The notes beneath the pieces are model-generated. The model made no database searches. It saw only the letters and a program-made list of their open reading frames with translations, and was not told where the DNA came from. A program made the translations under genes and the position numbers. DNA of 59,265 bases from Planctomycetota bacterium (lineage in GTDB: Bacteria; Planctomycetota; UBA1135), in contig JAAESM010000028.1 of assembly GCA_024229395.1 (NCBI GenBank), positions 1 through 59,265 of the forward strand, given 5' to 3'. Numbering within the stretch: the stretch's first letter is position 1; the number at the start of each line of letters is the position of its first letter. This document shows positions 36,957-46,035 of this stretch, in pieces.

Positions 36957-37965
36957 TTCCGGCGCGACGCCCTGAGAATGGCAGGATCTGTTCCGGCGAG
37001 GCTCCTTGGACGACGTAGGCATGTAGCTTGCGCAGGGTATGGTTTTCGATTTGGCGAACGCGTTCACGCGAAACACCAAGTGCAGTCGACACCGCCTCTA
37101 GGGTTGCGGGGTCTTGGTTATCGAGACCATAACGCATGCGCAGAACCGCTGCTTCGAGCGGGTCGATAATCTCAAGGATATCGCGCAAGGTCGAAAGCGA
37201 ATCTTCATGCATTACGATTTCGTCCGGAGTCTTGCAGTCGCGGTTATGTTCACGATGCTGACCTGGTACCGAATGCATTCCTTCACTACCTAAAGAAGGC
37301 GCCGCCTCTTGACTGCGCAAGGTCTGCTGCACGACCTTGGTGTTCTTCTTCGAGATTCCGATCTGCTCGGCGACCTCCAATGGTGATGGGCGATGTCCGG
37401 CGTCGCTTTCGATTTCGGTCGAGACGCGGTTCCATTTGGTCAGGATCTCGACCATATAGGAAGGTACGCGGACGTTCTTGACCGAGTTGATCAGGGCGCG
37501 ACGGATGGTCTGTTGGATCCACCAAGTCCCGTAGGTAGAGAAACGGAAACCAGCTTCGGGATCAAACTTCTCGATTCCTTTCAGGAGGCCGATATTGCCT
37601 TCTGCAATGAGGTCGGGCAGGGTGAGCCCTCGGTTGCGGAAACGCTTCGCGACAGATACGACCAAGCGTAGGTTTGCGCGAATCATCTCCTCGCGGGCCT
37701 CTTCATTGCCCTGTTGGACAAGTCGGCCTAGGTGGACTTCACGTTCCGCATTTAGCAGCGGAACCTCGTCGATTTCACGAAGGTATGTTTCTAGACAGCG
37801 GTCGGAAGCGATGGGTTGGCTCCTGGTGGATGGAATGGGTGAGGCATGGGCTCCACCCGCACCTCTATGACCTTTTCGGCAAGCGAAGTGTTCCCCTTTA
37901 GATTTTGCAAACCCCACAAAGGCCAACATCCAAATGGCCGAAATGAGACAATGGTGTGACGTCAC
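36919..37965 (-). CDS. Sigma-70 family factor, group 2-like (RpoD/SigA-like without region 1.1)
   Basis: A 348-residue sigma factor. Region 1.2: RCLETYLREIDEVPLL. Region 2: LRLVVSVAKRFRNRGLTLPD, DLIAEGNIGLLKGIEKFDPE, FSTYGTWWIQQTIRRALIN. Region 3 follows, and region 4.2 is ALGVSRERVRQIENHTLRKL. It lacks region 1.1 and the large non-conserved insert of housekeeping RpoD from many Gram-negatives, so it could be the primary or a RpoS-like factor. Start is uncertain (37965 or ATG 37929). The first 53 residues are not sigma-like. Confidence 0.9.
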   Translation of the reverse strand: MTSHHCLISAIWMLAFVGFAKSKGEHFACRKGHRGAGGAHASPIPSTRSQPIASDRCLETYLREIDEVPLLNAEREVHLGRLVQQGNEEAREEMIRANLRLVVSVAKRFRNRGLTLPDLIAEGNIGLLKGIEKFDPEAGFRFSTYGTWWIQQTIRRALINSVKNVRVPSYMVEILTKWNRVSTEIESDAGHRPSPLEVAEQIGISKKNTKVVQQTLRSQEAAPSLGSEGMHSVPGQHREHNRDCKTPDEIVMHEDSLSTLRDILEIIDPLEAAVLRMRYGLDNQDPATLEAVSTALGVSRERVRQIENHTLRKLHAYVVQGASPEQILPFSGRRAGSVGKTGPHRSAQ

Positions 37966-37976
37966 CGACTTCTCTT

Positions 37977-39314
37977 ATGGTTACTCCCTCATCCTGGCCT
38001 GCAGAAGGCCCCCGCCGAACCCCTCTTACCGAGGCGCAATTCTCCGAAGCCCTTTCAGGTGAAGGAGTTGAGTTCATCCAAGAGTTGCAATTTTTGCGCA
38101 CCCAGGGTGCCGATGGCTGGATTGAACGACGCCTCTATTCCATGTATAGAAAGAGCACCGATCTCGAGACTTTTCTCGATGATCATGGAGCCCAGGCAAA
38201 TCAAACTTTCTATAGAATTCGTGAACTGGTTGCGGGAGCAAGGTGGCTTTCCTTGGCCTGTTCATGCCTAGTACACCTAAGAAGTCGTATTTACGTTTAT
38301 CCCCCATCGGATGAGGAATGGGCAAATACGGCCTTGCCAGAGCATTTGCAGGAGGCGATTTCAGGCTTTGGCAAAGACCTGCTTAAATGTCTGGAAACCC
38401 TTTCCGAGGAATGGGTTAGGGCCGGGTTGAAGATGCCGGAGCAAGCTCCATTATTGGCATCTAGTCCCGCAGGCCCCACCTTCGTATTGCCCGCAAACCG
38501 CCTTCCAGAGGCTGACGAGCGGGCCGAAGCTGGCCAAAAGGATTCCCTTCCCGCGGCAAGATTGGTTGGCCGAGTGATCCGGACCATCGAGAATTGGGCC
38601 CCCATTCATTCTGTGGCAACCGGCAATTCAATGGAGCGCCGCGCCTTCATGGAAGAGCTATGTAATGAAGTAACGGCGCGTGATTTTGAGTCACGGGTTC
38701 ACAACCTTCAAAGCGAATACGACTCCACCATCAGGGGGTCTTCCGACGAAACCGAACAGCCTGCACTATTGCAGCTGCGTGGTGCAATTAGCCAATGCCT
38801 ACACCTTCTCGAAGCAGTCACGGCGCTGACACACCTTTACGAGCGCCACCAGGTTCACCAGCGCCATCCGGCAACCCGCAGGGTACTGGCTAGAGTGTTG
38901 GATTGGGAAACTTATCTAACCAGTCTGATTGATCATTGCTTGCGTCCGGCCTTAATCAGCCTGGAGCACTCGAAAGAAGTGGCTTCAATACTGATTGAGG
39001 ACCTTACCACCAAAGCGTTTAGGGATGTTGAAATTCCCAACGGCGTTACGCTGCACGCACGCCCACTATCCCTAATCGTAGGCGTTGTGCACCATTACGG
39101 CCTTCCAATTGAGATTGAGATTCGCGATGAAAAGGCAAGTGCCGCCAGCATGATGTCAATGCTGGTCCTGTGTGGTAGTCACTTGGATGCCAAGTCCGTA
39201 CGATTCCATGGCGACCCTTCCGTTTTGGATGACCTACAGGCCTTGTTTGAAGCCCGCCTTGGCGAAGATGGCATTGATGCCCTACCAGGTAGTTTGAAGT
39301 ACCTGATTCATTAG
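37977..39314 (+). CDS. Uncharacterised protein with a C-terminal HPr-like domain
   Basis: About 445 residues (ATG 37977; GTG 37956 is the alternative). The first 340 are mostly helical with no family I recognise; they are rich in Leu, Glu and His and include HLLEAVTALTHLYERHQVHQ. The last 98 residues read like HPr: GVTLHARPLSLIVGVVHHYG aligns with the phospho-His loop of HPr, and KASAASMMSMLVLCG aligns with the Ser-46 region (NAKSIMGLMSL). No PTS EI, EII or HprK gene is near. It is divergent from the sigma factor (starts overlap) and 48 bases before parB. Confidence 0.6.
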   Translation: MVTPSSWPAEGPRRTPLTEAQFSEALSGEGVEFIQELQFLRTQGADGWIERRLYSMYRKSTDLETFLDDHGAQANQTFYRIRELVAGARWLSLACSCLVHLRSRIYVYPPSDEEWANTALPEHLQEAISGFGKDLLKCLETLSEEWVRAGLKMPEQAPLLASSPAGPTFVLPANRLPEADERAEAGQKDSLPAARLVGRVIRTIENWAPIHSVATGNSMERRAFMEELCNEVTARDFESRVHNLQSEYDSTIRGSSDETEQPALLQLRGAISQCLHLLEAVTALTHLYERHQVHQRHPATRRVLARVLDWETYLTSLIDHCLRPALISLEHSKEVASILIEDLTTKAFRDVEIPNGVTLHARPLSLIVGVVHHYGLPIEIEIRDEKASAASMMSMLVLCGSHLDAKSVRFHGDPSVLDDLQALFEARLGEDGIDALPGSLKYLIH

Positions 39315-39362
39315 GGATAGTGGCTTTTAGGCAGCCATTTCGTTAGGCTGCGCGAGAAAGCC

Positions 39363-40265
39363 ATGGTTAATCCGTCATCAAAACGCCTCGGCAAGGGCAT
39401 CGGCTCCTTGCTTTCTAATCGTCACGCCACCGATGTTGAGGGCAGCGAAGGCAAATTGTGGGTTTCCCGCGAATTATTGACCCCCAACAGCGAGCAGCCA
39501 CGTGTCGCCGTAGACAAAGGTGTTGAAAGGCTCGCTGAGTCACTTCGGCGCCATGGAATGATGCAGCCGATCGTGGTCACGGTTCAAAGCGATGGTAGCT
39601 ATGAAATCCTGGCTGGGGAACGTCGTTGGCGCGCGTCTGAGCTGGCGGGCATGAAGAGCGTGCCGATTATCGTTCGCGAAGGCTCGCTTTCTGGAGACGA
39701 GAAGCTGGAGCTTGCCCTGATTGAAAATATTCAGCGTGAAGACCTGGATTCGATTGAAAAAGCCAAGGGCTGCGCCCGCCTGATGTCGGAATACAACCTG
39801 ACCCAGGAAGATGTCGCAGCCAAGCTGGGCTACCAACGCTCCACGGTGGCGAACCTGGTGCGACTCCTGGACCTCCCAGTGGAGATTCAAGACGATGTTT
39901 CACGTGAAACAATTACCGCAGGGCATGCGCGGGCGCTCCTCAAGCTCCAGGACACGCCCCTGCAAGCCCAGGCCTGGCAGGAGATTAAGGCAGGTGAAGT
40001 GTCAGTTCGGGGGGCTGAGAAGCTATGCGCCAGCCTAGCGAAGGGTGGGCGCGAGCCAAAGCACATGCCCAGGGCCTCCAAGCCGGCATGGGCGGCCGAG
40101 CTTCAAGATAAGCTCACAAGAAGCCTGGGCTTGCGTGCGGAGATCAAGCTGCATGCCCGTGGCGGCGGCAAGTTGGTCCTTCACTTTGCTGAGCTGGACG
40201 ACCTAGATCGTCTTGTTCGGGAGGTGGACATGCCTAGCGAGCTCGAAGAGTTGATGCAGGACTAA
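39363..40265 (+). CDS. parB: Chromosome partitioning protein ParB/Spo0J
   Basis: A 300-residue CTPase/DNA-binding protein that loads on parS and spreads. Box I EILAGERRWRASELAGM, box II ENIQREDLDSIEKAKGCARL, and the helix-turn-helix LTQEDVAAKLGYQRSTVANL are clear. The C-terminal dimerisation domain follows a basic linker. ATG 39363; no Shine-Dalgarno motif. The coding sequence contains a perfect parS at 39896-39911. parA lies on the other strand. Confidence 0.96.
   Translation: MVNPSSKRLGKGIGSLLSNRHATDVEGSEGKLWVSRELLTPNSEQPRVAVDKGVERLAESLRRHGMMQPIVVTVQSDGSYEILAGERRWRASELAGMKSVPIIVREGSLSGDEKLELALIENIQREDLDSIEKAKGCARLMSEYNLTQEDVAAKLGYQRSTVANLVRLLDLPVEIQDDVSRETITAGHARALLKLQDTPLQAQAWQEIKAGEVSVRGAEKLCASLAKGGREPKHMPRASKPAWAAELQDKLTRSLGLRAEIKLHARGGGKLVLHFAELDDLDRLVREVDMPSELEELMQD
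39896..39911. promoter_or_regulatory. parS centromere site inside parB
   Basis: The sequence TGTTTCACGTGAAACA is the perfect 16-base palindromic parS of chromosomal ParB systems. It is read in parB as codons for VSRET. It lies about 9.8 kb to the right of the origin candidate, a typical distance. I found no second perfect copy in the window. Confidence 0.97.
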
Positions 40266-40304
40266 AAAAAGAGCCGTCCACCGCGCATGTAGCGGTGGAC
40301 GGCT
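40264..40304 (-). terminator. Intrinsic terminator of the cyclophilin-like gene
   Basis: A perfect 13-bp stem (AGCCGTCCACCGC at 40272-40284 and GCGGTGGACGGCT at 40292-40304) with a 7-base loop. On the minus strand it is followed by CTTTTTTT (40271-40264), so it ends transcription of the gene that stops at 40323. On the plus strand there is no U-tract, although it may still slow readthrough from parB. Confidence 0.9.
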
Positions 40305-40322
40305 ATGGCGAGGGGGATTGTC

Positions 40323-41219
40323 TTATAAAATCGTTGCCGAAGTCACCGTGAAGGTGGTGTCGGCTTCAGCAGACTGAATCGCCGCCTTGAGGTCTTCGAG
40401 GCCCTCTGTGATGTCGCCGAAAACGGTCGAGGTGCCATCCGCGAAGGTGTTGTCCTCGAGCATGATCTGAATGCCGTCGGCCTCATGCTCGCCAGGGGAG
40501 GCGGGCTTCTGGATCATGCCAACCGAGCCAGCGAGGTGGAAGTAGCCGAACTCACGCTCAAGTGGCGCACCGCTTTCAGCATCCAGGCCAGGAACCTTGA
40601 GGGTGCGGCCGCCGAAGGTTTCAATAGTGACGCCATTGAAGGTGCCAGCCTCAACGGCGCTTAAGAACAACTCAGTCGAGGCGGGGGCGGCATCTTCAAA
40701 GGTGCCGATTGTTAGCCCGTAAGTAGTTTCCAAAGAGTCAGTTACGACCAGCCTGACCGAGGCCCCAGTGGGTGCCGGATTTGCAAACTCCTTGCTACCA
40801 CCGGTTTCCAGCTCATTGACTCGTTCAAGTAGGAAGCTGGCAATCGAAACGGCGCCGGAGGGAGAACTTACCTGCCAAGCGTCACCGTCCGAAGCCAAGG
40901 TGGTCAGCTCTGGCTTGAGGGTTTCCAGTGCTGCCGCGTTGCGTTGCAGTAAAGCGGCTTTGGTGGCACCAAAAACAACCCAAGGGTAGATACGTCCGTT
41001 TTCACGAGCCAGGTTCAGGCTGGAGGCCAAATTCTCATCGAGATCCAGGCCAGAGGTGACGGTCTGGAACAGAGTCCAGGACTCGATTTGTGCCTTGTCG
41101 CGCAATGCTGGGCCGAAGCGCTCATACGCTGCGATACCAATGATGCCGACTAACAGGACTAGCAAAAAGATGCGGTTCTTTTTGAGCCAGTCGAACAGGG
41201 GAGTGTCTTCGAATTCCAT
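40323..41219 (-). CDS. Membrane-anchored divergent cyclophilin-like protein
   Basis: A 298-residue protein with a cytoplasmic N-terminus, one membrane helix (RIFLLVLLVGIIGIAAYERFG, about 16-36), a helical tetratricopeptide-like middle, and a C-terminal cyclophilin-like domain from about 160. Recognisable parts are SLETTYGLTIGTFEDAAPAS, FLSAVEAGTFNGVTIETFGG, GYFHLAGSVGMIQKPASPGE and DGTSTVFGDITEGLEDLKAA. The FHR and SQFFI active-site motifs of true peptidyl-prolyl isomerases are lost, so it may be non-catalytic and chaperone-like. The N-terminal half resembles YfgM-type proteins. Confidence 0.7.
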   Translation of the reverse strand: MEFEDTPLFDWLKKNRIFLLVLLVGIIGIAAYERFGPALRDKAQIESWTLFQTVTSGLDLDENLASSLNLARENGRIYPWVVFGATKAALLQRNAAALETLKPELTTLASDGDAWQVSSPSGAVSIASFLLERVNELETGGSKEFANPAPTGASVRLVVTDSLETTYGLTIGTFEDAAPASTELFLSAVEAGTFNGVTIETFGGRTLKVPGLDAESGAPLEREFGYFHLAGSVGMIQKPASPGEHEADGIQIMLEDNTFADGTSTVFGDITEGLEDLKAAIQSAEADTTFTVTSATIL

Positions 41220-41427
41220 GTGCTGCTCTAAAGCTTGTGTTTACAGAAAGTTACAGCCGAATTTCTGCAAGAGTGGCGAGCCTAGAGGGAGGGTGGCCAC
41301 AAGTGGTTAGGAATCGTATCTGAATCCACGTCCTTGGTCAGGAATAATTGTGACTCCATAACAAGAAAGTCGCCTACAAATTTGGCGGTGGTGCGTAAAC
41401 TAGGCACCCGAGCAATTGCAACGCCTC

Positions 41428-43422
41428 ATGAAAACACTCTCCTCCGTCTTAATTGGACTCGCGCTTTTAGGTGGCTCAGCCACAGCAACAGCCCAGCTTG
41501 CCCCCCAGGATATTCAGCCACAACGCGCCTCCTTCGCTGAGCGCATGCCGACCTCGACTATCCTCTATGTCGAGATTCCCGATATCGTTGGCCTTCGCGC
41601 TGGCATCGAGAAGTCCAGCCTCGGCAAAATCTACAACGATGATGAGCTTCAGACCTTCCTAGGTGAAAGCATTTCCTTGTTGGATCAGAGCTGGGCCGAA
41701 ATCCGCGGTATGGCCGTTGGCTTTGGCGTTCCTGAAGAACTCACCTACTGGGATGCTCTCCGCTCCATGGAAGTCGGCTTCGCCCTCGAAGCTAAGCCAG
41801 GATTGGAAAACCCATTCAGCCAAGAGCCGAACATCTACTTTGCAGCTCGCGTCGGCCTGTCCGAAGGCTTGAGCCAGCCAGTGTTTGCTTTGCTCGCTAA
41901 CTTCCTTGAGCCGGAAGGCTTTGAGGTGGTCGGTACTGAAAGCGGCCAAGCCCTGACTATAAGTCAAGGCCAGATGTTCAACCCTGAAAAGGAATGGTTC
42001 ACCGTCGAAATTCTTCAAGAAGGCGACGACATCGTTCTTGAGTTCGTGATGGGGGCAAAGCCTGGTGGTAGCCTCGCAACCACCGAAAACTTTGTCTCAG
42101 CGCACAACGATCTTTACACCGATGGCGCAGTCGTCTTCGGATACTTGCAGATCCAAGAAGTCATGGAGACCATCGTTACTGGTCTCAAGTCTGAAGCGCC
42201 AGCTGAAGTACACGATGTAATCTCGATGATCTACGATCGCGCGATTCGTCCACTGAACAACATCTCCTTCTCTTCCGGTTGGACCGACGAAGGCACCTTC
42301 ACCAAGTCGCGCGTTCAGCTGAGCGAAAACCCAGGCGAACTTTATGCCACTGGTCAAGCAGACTTGGCTCTACTCGATTACGTGCCATCGGAAGCCACTT
42401 CTTTCTACGTACACAGCGGACCCTCCAAAGCTTGGGGCACTTTCCTGTTGGATTGCCTCGATGCAGGTGGCGCAATGGATGTTGGCCAGGGCGCGCCAGC
42501 ACACGAGATGCTCAAGCAACAAAGTGCTGAGCTTCACACTTGGTTGTTCGGCGATAAGCGCCCAGAGCTGGAAGCAGCATTGGCCGCGTTCGGTGACCAA
42601 ACCTTCGGTTATTCCATCTCACAAGGAATGGCCAGCGAGAGCGTAACCTTGATGGAGCTGAACGATGGCCCAGCGCTATCCAAAGTCTTCGAGCAACTGA
42701 TGCCACGTTGTCGCGAGATGCTTGAGCAGATGGGTGCACCTGTCGGCTTGGACATGAAGTACGTTCGTCGTCGCGTGAAGCAAGACGACGGCACCGTCAC
42801 CAACGTTCCTGGCCCAGCGTACTACATGATTAACCTGGATGGCCTTGCAGACATTCCGCCAGAAGCCGCAGTGATCCTGGGTAGCTTGCAGCCAACCATT
42901 GGTGTTACCGAAGACGGTTGGTTGGTGTTCTCGATGTCTAAGCAGCGCGTTCGTCAAATGTTGTTGAAGGGCCTCGAAAAGCCTGAGAGCAACATCAAGA
43001 CCAACCCAGAAGCAGCTGCTTTCATCAACTCACTGAACGATTCGGTTGCAGGCGCAGTTTGGTCGGACCCACGCCCAACCGTTGGCGCATTGGCAGGCAT
43101 GGCAGTCGGCTTCGCGCCGATGGCTTTCAACATGGTCCCACCAGACATGGACTTGCCAGTCGACAAGGACAACATCCCGTCGGCAGAACTGTTCGTCCGC
43201 CACTTGCGCACCAGCGAAGCAGTCAGCTGGTCCGAAGGTGACGTACGTCTTTCATCTCACGTAGGCAGCTTCGGCTTGGCCGACGTCTTCACCGTGCTTG
43301 GCAGCTCTACCGCCTTGGCGCCTCCGATCTTCCAGTTGTTCATGATCCAATCCATGGACCACGGTCACTCGGAAGAGTTCCTGGCTGTTCCGGATGAGGC
43401 TGAGTACGACGAAGAATTCTAG
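41428..43422 (+). CDS. Secreted DUF3352-like protein
   Basis: A 664-residue exported protein. ATG 41428 begins a signal peptide (MKTLSSVLIGLALLGGSATA). The mature part starts with ERMPTSTILYVEIPDIVGLR, a pattern I associate with DUF3352-like proteins of planctomycetes and other bacteria: repeated beta-rich halves with ...SGWTDEGTFTKSRVQL and DWLVFSMSK-like segments. It ends in acidic residues (EYDEEF). Function is unknown. It starts a plus-strand run ending at MoaB. No Shine-Dalgarno motif is visible. Confidence 0.6.
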   Translation: MKTLSSVLIGLALLGGSATATAQLAPQDIQPQRASFAERMPTSTILYVEIPDIVGLRAGIEKSSLGKIYNDDELQTFLGESISLLDQSWAEIRGMAVGFGVPEELTYWDALRSMEVGFALEAKPGLENPFSQEPNIYFAARVGLSEGLSQPVFALLANFLEPEGFEVVGTESGQALTISQGQMFNPEKEWFTVEILQEGDDIVLEFVMGAKPGGSLATTENFVSAHNDLYTDGAVVFGYLQIQEVMETIVTGLKSEAPAEVHDVISMIYDRAIRPLNNISFSSGWTDEGTFTKSRVQLSENPGELYATGQADLALLDYVPSEATSFYVHSGPSKAWGTFLLDCLDAGGAMDVGQGAPAHEMLKQQSAELHTWLFGDKRPELEAALAAFGDQTFGYSISQGMASESVTLMELNDGPALSKVFEQLMPRCREMLEQMGAPVGLDMKYVRRRVKQDDGTVTNVPGPAYYMINLDGLADIPPEAAVILGSLQPTIGVTEDGWLVFSMSKQRVRQMLLKGLEKPESNIKTNPEAAAFINSLNDSVAGAVWSDPRPTVGALAGMAVGFAPMAFNMVPPDMDLPVDKDNIPSAELFVRHLRTSEAVSWSEGDVRLSSHVGSFGLADVFTVLGSSTALAPPIFQLFMIQSMDHGHSEEFLAVPDEAEYDEEF

Positions 43423-43431
43423 GTCGACTTT

Positions 43432-44421
43432 TTGACCAACCGATCCTTTACCGTGACGCTCCTGGCATTCGTGTTGGGAGCGTCACTCTTTATTAGCCCG
43501 GCTGCCGCTCAGTCGAGCGACGGCCAGGTGCGTGGTAGCACGACACATTTCAACTGGGCCACACCTGAGAATCTTGTCGCGCGTACGCGACCGCTGACGA
43601 ACCTCGTGGAAGAGGATCTCGTGGAGATCACCGAGTGGCTTGGTCTATCAGAAGTGCCTCGCGGCGAATTAATTTGGGTCAAGGACCGCGATGGACTCGA
43701 CAAACTCCTCGGCTTCGATTCACCGTCTTGGTTTGCTGCGGTCACGCAGGCGGGAAAGAAGCGCATCATCATGGTGGTCGATGCGGCGCAAAGCCAAACC
43801 CAGTTGCGCACAACCTTGCGCCACGAGTTGGTGCACTGGGCGATGCAGGGGATGGGCCCCGAGGCATTGGTGCGGTTGCCGGCTTGGTTCCACGAGGGTG
43901 TTGCGGAAGCCTGGGTCGACCAGCACCTGCTCGGCTCCATCGGTTCGCCACTCGGCTGGCGCGCCTTCCGCAACGAGCTGCCGCTGCTTTATGAATACAA
44001 CAACGGCTTCGGGCAAGAGCCACTGCACGCCTCCGAAGGTTATGCCATGGCTTATGCCTTCGTGGAACGACTCACCAGGATCCATGGTGAAGGGGTCATC
44101 GCCGACATCATGGCAGCCTTGCGCGACGGCAAGTCCGTCGACAGTGCGTTGATCGATATCACTGGCATCGGCGTGATTGACCATGAGCAGGCGATGCGCG
44201 CAGAACTCGGTTCCTTGAGTCGGTTGCTTGCCGATACCTATCCGTCGTTCTTCCTGATCATGACGCTGATTCTCCTGGTCGGCTTCCCGTTCGCGATGCG
44301 TCGCCGACGTCAGCGTTGGGAGCGCAGGCAGGCGCGTTGGCAAGCCGAGGAACTAGAAAACGAGGAAGAACTCGACGCGGGGCAGGGGACACAGGACGAT
44401 GGGCGGCGGCCCACCATCTGA
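43432..44421 (+). CDS. Membrane-anchored gluzincin metallopeptidase (peptidase MA-like)
   Basis: A 329-residue protein starting at TTG 43432 with a signal peptide (TVTLLAFVLGASLFISPAAA). The zinc motif LRHELVHWAMQGM (HExxH) and the downstream glutamate motif WFHEGVAEAWVD match gluzincins of the peptidase MA family. A C-terminal membrane helix (FFLIMTLILLVGFPFAM, about 270-288) is followed by a basic, then acidic, tail, so the protease domain should face the periplasm. It lies nine bases after the DUF3352-like gene. Confidence 0.8.
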   Translation: MTNRSFTVTLLAFVLGASLFISPAAAQSSDGQVRGSTTHFNWATPENLVARTRPLTNLVEEDLVEITEWLGLSEVPRGELIWVKDRDGLDKLLGFDSPSWFAAVTQAGKKRIIMVVDAAQSQTQLRTTLRHELVHWAMQGMGPEALVRLPAWFHEGVAEAWVDQHLLGSIGSPLGWRAFRNELPLLYEYNNGFGQEPLHASEGYAMAYAFVERLTRIHGEGVIADIMAALRDGKSVDSALIDITGIGVIDHEQAMRAELGSLSRLLADTYPSFFLIMTLILLVGFPFAMRRRRQRWERRQARWQAEELENEEELDAGQGTQDDGRRPTI

Positions 44422-44430
44422 ACCCCGACC

Positions 44431-45132
44431 GTGAAAGCCAAACAGTCCTTGCTTCGACGCTGGAAGAAGCGTTCCTCGAACTACCTCACCCGAGCTGTCG
44501 GCCCGGGTTTGTTCCGCATGTTGGCGTGGTCCTGGAAGATTCGCTACGTGAATCGGGCAGAGGTCGAGGCGCGTGGCAGCAAAGAGTTCGGCCCGGTAAT
44601 CAGTTTTTGGCATCAACATATCCCTGCTGGCATCGGTGCACATATCGGTTACCCAGCACGCGTGGTGGTGAGCCTGCATCGTGATGGCGAAATGATTTCG
44701 CACATTGCAACGCGCCTTGGTTACAAGACCGTGCGTGGCTCGACATCCAAGGGTGGCTCGAAGGTTGTGCGCGAGATACTAGATGGCTCCTTCGGCTTGG
44801 ATGCACTTTGCTTCACTCCCGACGGACCGCGCGGACCATGTTATTCGGTGGCTCCTGGAGTGGCGTTCATCGCTGCGCAAACACGTCGGAAGGTCGTGCT
44901 CACAGGTTTTGCCGCATCGAATTACTGGCAAGCGAAATCATGGGACCGCATGATCATTCCGAAACCATTCTCGAAAGTTGTCGTGACCTATAGCGATGAT
45001 CTGGGAGTGCCGTCGGAAGAGGTAAGTAACGCGGGCCCCGAGCAAGAACAGTTCCGCAAGGACCTACGCGCCGGCATGGATGAATGCGAGGCGCGCGCCA
45101 AACAAGAAATCCAGGACTGGCTAGCAGAATGA
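44431..45132 (+). CDS. DUF374 / lysophospholipid acyltransferase-like protein
   Basis: A 233-residue protein starting at GTG 44431. The DUF374 pattern FGPVISFWHQHIPAGIGAHI, LHRDGEMISHIATRLGYKTV and DALCFTPDGPRGPCYSVAPG is clear; the family is related to LpxL/PlsC acyltransferases. It could acylate a lipid A-like or phospholipid substrate. An N-terminal amphipathic helix likely binds the membrane. Its stop overlaps the rnhC start (ATGA). Confidence 0.88.
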   Translation: MKAKQSLLRRWKKRSSNYLTRAVGPGLFRMLAWSWKIRYVNRAEVEARGSKEFGPVISFWHQHIPAGIGAHIGYPARVVVSLHRDGEMISHIATRLGYKTVRGSTSKGGSKVVREILDGSFGLDALCFTPDGPRGPCYSVAPGVAFIAAQTRRKVVLTGFAASNYWQAKSWDRMIIPKPFSKVVVTYSDDLGVPSEEVSNAGPEQEQFRKDLRAGMDECEARAKQEIQDWLAE

Positions 45133-46034
45133 GCAACACGCAAGTCTTCAAGTTGTCACCGGCGGCCGCGCAGAAGTTACGCGCCGAGTTGAATGAAGCG
45201 GGCTTTGAGTTCCGCAAGTTGCAGCATGCCTTATTCCAAGCGCGCGGCGAAGGCGTGGTGGCTAGCATGTATCGCAGCGGCAAACTAGTTGTCCAAGGCA
45301 GTGGCGCCGAAGCGTGGCATGTCCGTTATCTTGGCGCTACGGAAACCGTGAAGACGAAAGAGAAGAGCGTTGCCGCGCCGGAAGGACTTCCCGATATTGC
45401 CGATAGCTTCGGTTCCGATGAAGCTGGCAAGGGCGACACCTTCGGTGGCCTCACCGTTTGCGCCGTCGCGGTGCCCGCGGAATCCAGTGAGTTGTTGATG
45501 TCGAGTCGCGTCGCTGATTCCAAGAGCTTGAATGATGATTTGATTGGCACGCTTTCGCCATGGATCAAGGAGAACTTCCCGTTCGCCCTGCGTGTGCTCG
45601 GGCCGGCGGAATACAACCAACGCTGGCAAGAAGCCGGCAGCAACGTCAACAAGCTACTCGCCCAACTGCATTTCGAATGCCTGAAGGAGTTGCATGACCG
45701 CTGCGGTTTCTTGAATGCCGTCGTCGACCGATTCTCGCCATCAGCACCAGTCTCTTCGCGCCTTCGCGTGGTCGCTCCACAGATGAAAGTCGTTGAGGTG
45801 CCACGTGCCGAACGTCATGCGGCAGTCGCTGCAGCATCGGTCATCGCGCGCGACGCATTCCTGACCAACATGCAGGAACTGTCGCAACAATGGGCGATGG
45901 ACTTTCCTTTAGGCAGTGGAGCACCGGTGCCGCGTGCAATGCGAAAATTTCTGCAATTGCATTCCGCTGGCGACATGCAGCAGGTGACCAAGATCCACTT
46001 CAAGAACGTGCAGACCTTCCTAGCCGGAAATTGA
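45129..46034 (+). CDS. rnhC: Ribonuclease HIII
   Basis: A 301-residue RNase H that cuts RNA in RNA-DNA hybrids. The N-terminal TBP-like domain (TQVFKLSPAAAQKLRAELNE ... YRSGKLVVQGSG) separates HIII from HII. The catalytic domain starts with IADSFGSDEAGKGDTFGGL, then SKSLNDDLIG and the ERHAAVAAASVIARDAF region. ATG 45129 overlaps the upstream stop; the longer frame from 45084 is not needed. Confidence 0.93.
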   Translation: MSNTQVFKLSPAAAQKLRAELNEAGFEFRKLQHALFQARGEGVVASMYRSGKLVVQGSGAEAWHVRYLGATETVKTKEKSVAAPEGLPDIADSFGSDEAGKGDTFGGLTVCAVAVPAESSELLMSSRVADSKSLNDDLIGTLSPWIKENFPFALRVLGPAEYNQRWQEAGSNVNKLLAQLHFECLKELHDRCGFLNAVVDRFSPSAPVSSRLRVVAPQMKVVEVPRAERHAAVAAASVIARDAFLTNMQELSQQWAMDFPLGSGAPVPRAMRKFLQLHSAGDMQQVTKIHFKNVQTFLAGN

Positions 46035-46035
46035 A

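Noticed and set aside
41220..41427. The 208-base gap between the cyclophilin-like and DUF3352-like genes as a possible RNA gene.
   Set aside because: It separates divergent genes and must hold promoters; no strong hairpin series, tRNA-like cloverleaf or small ORF stands out.
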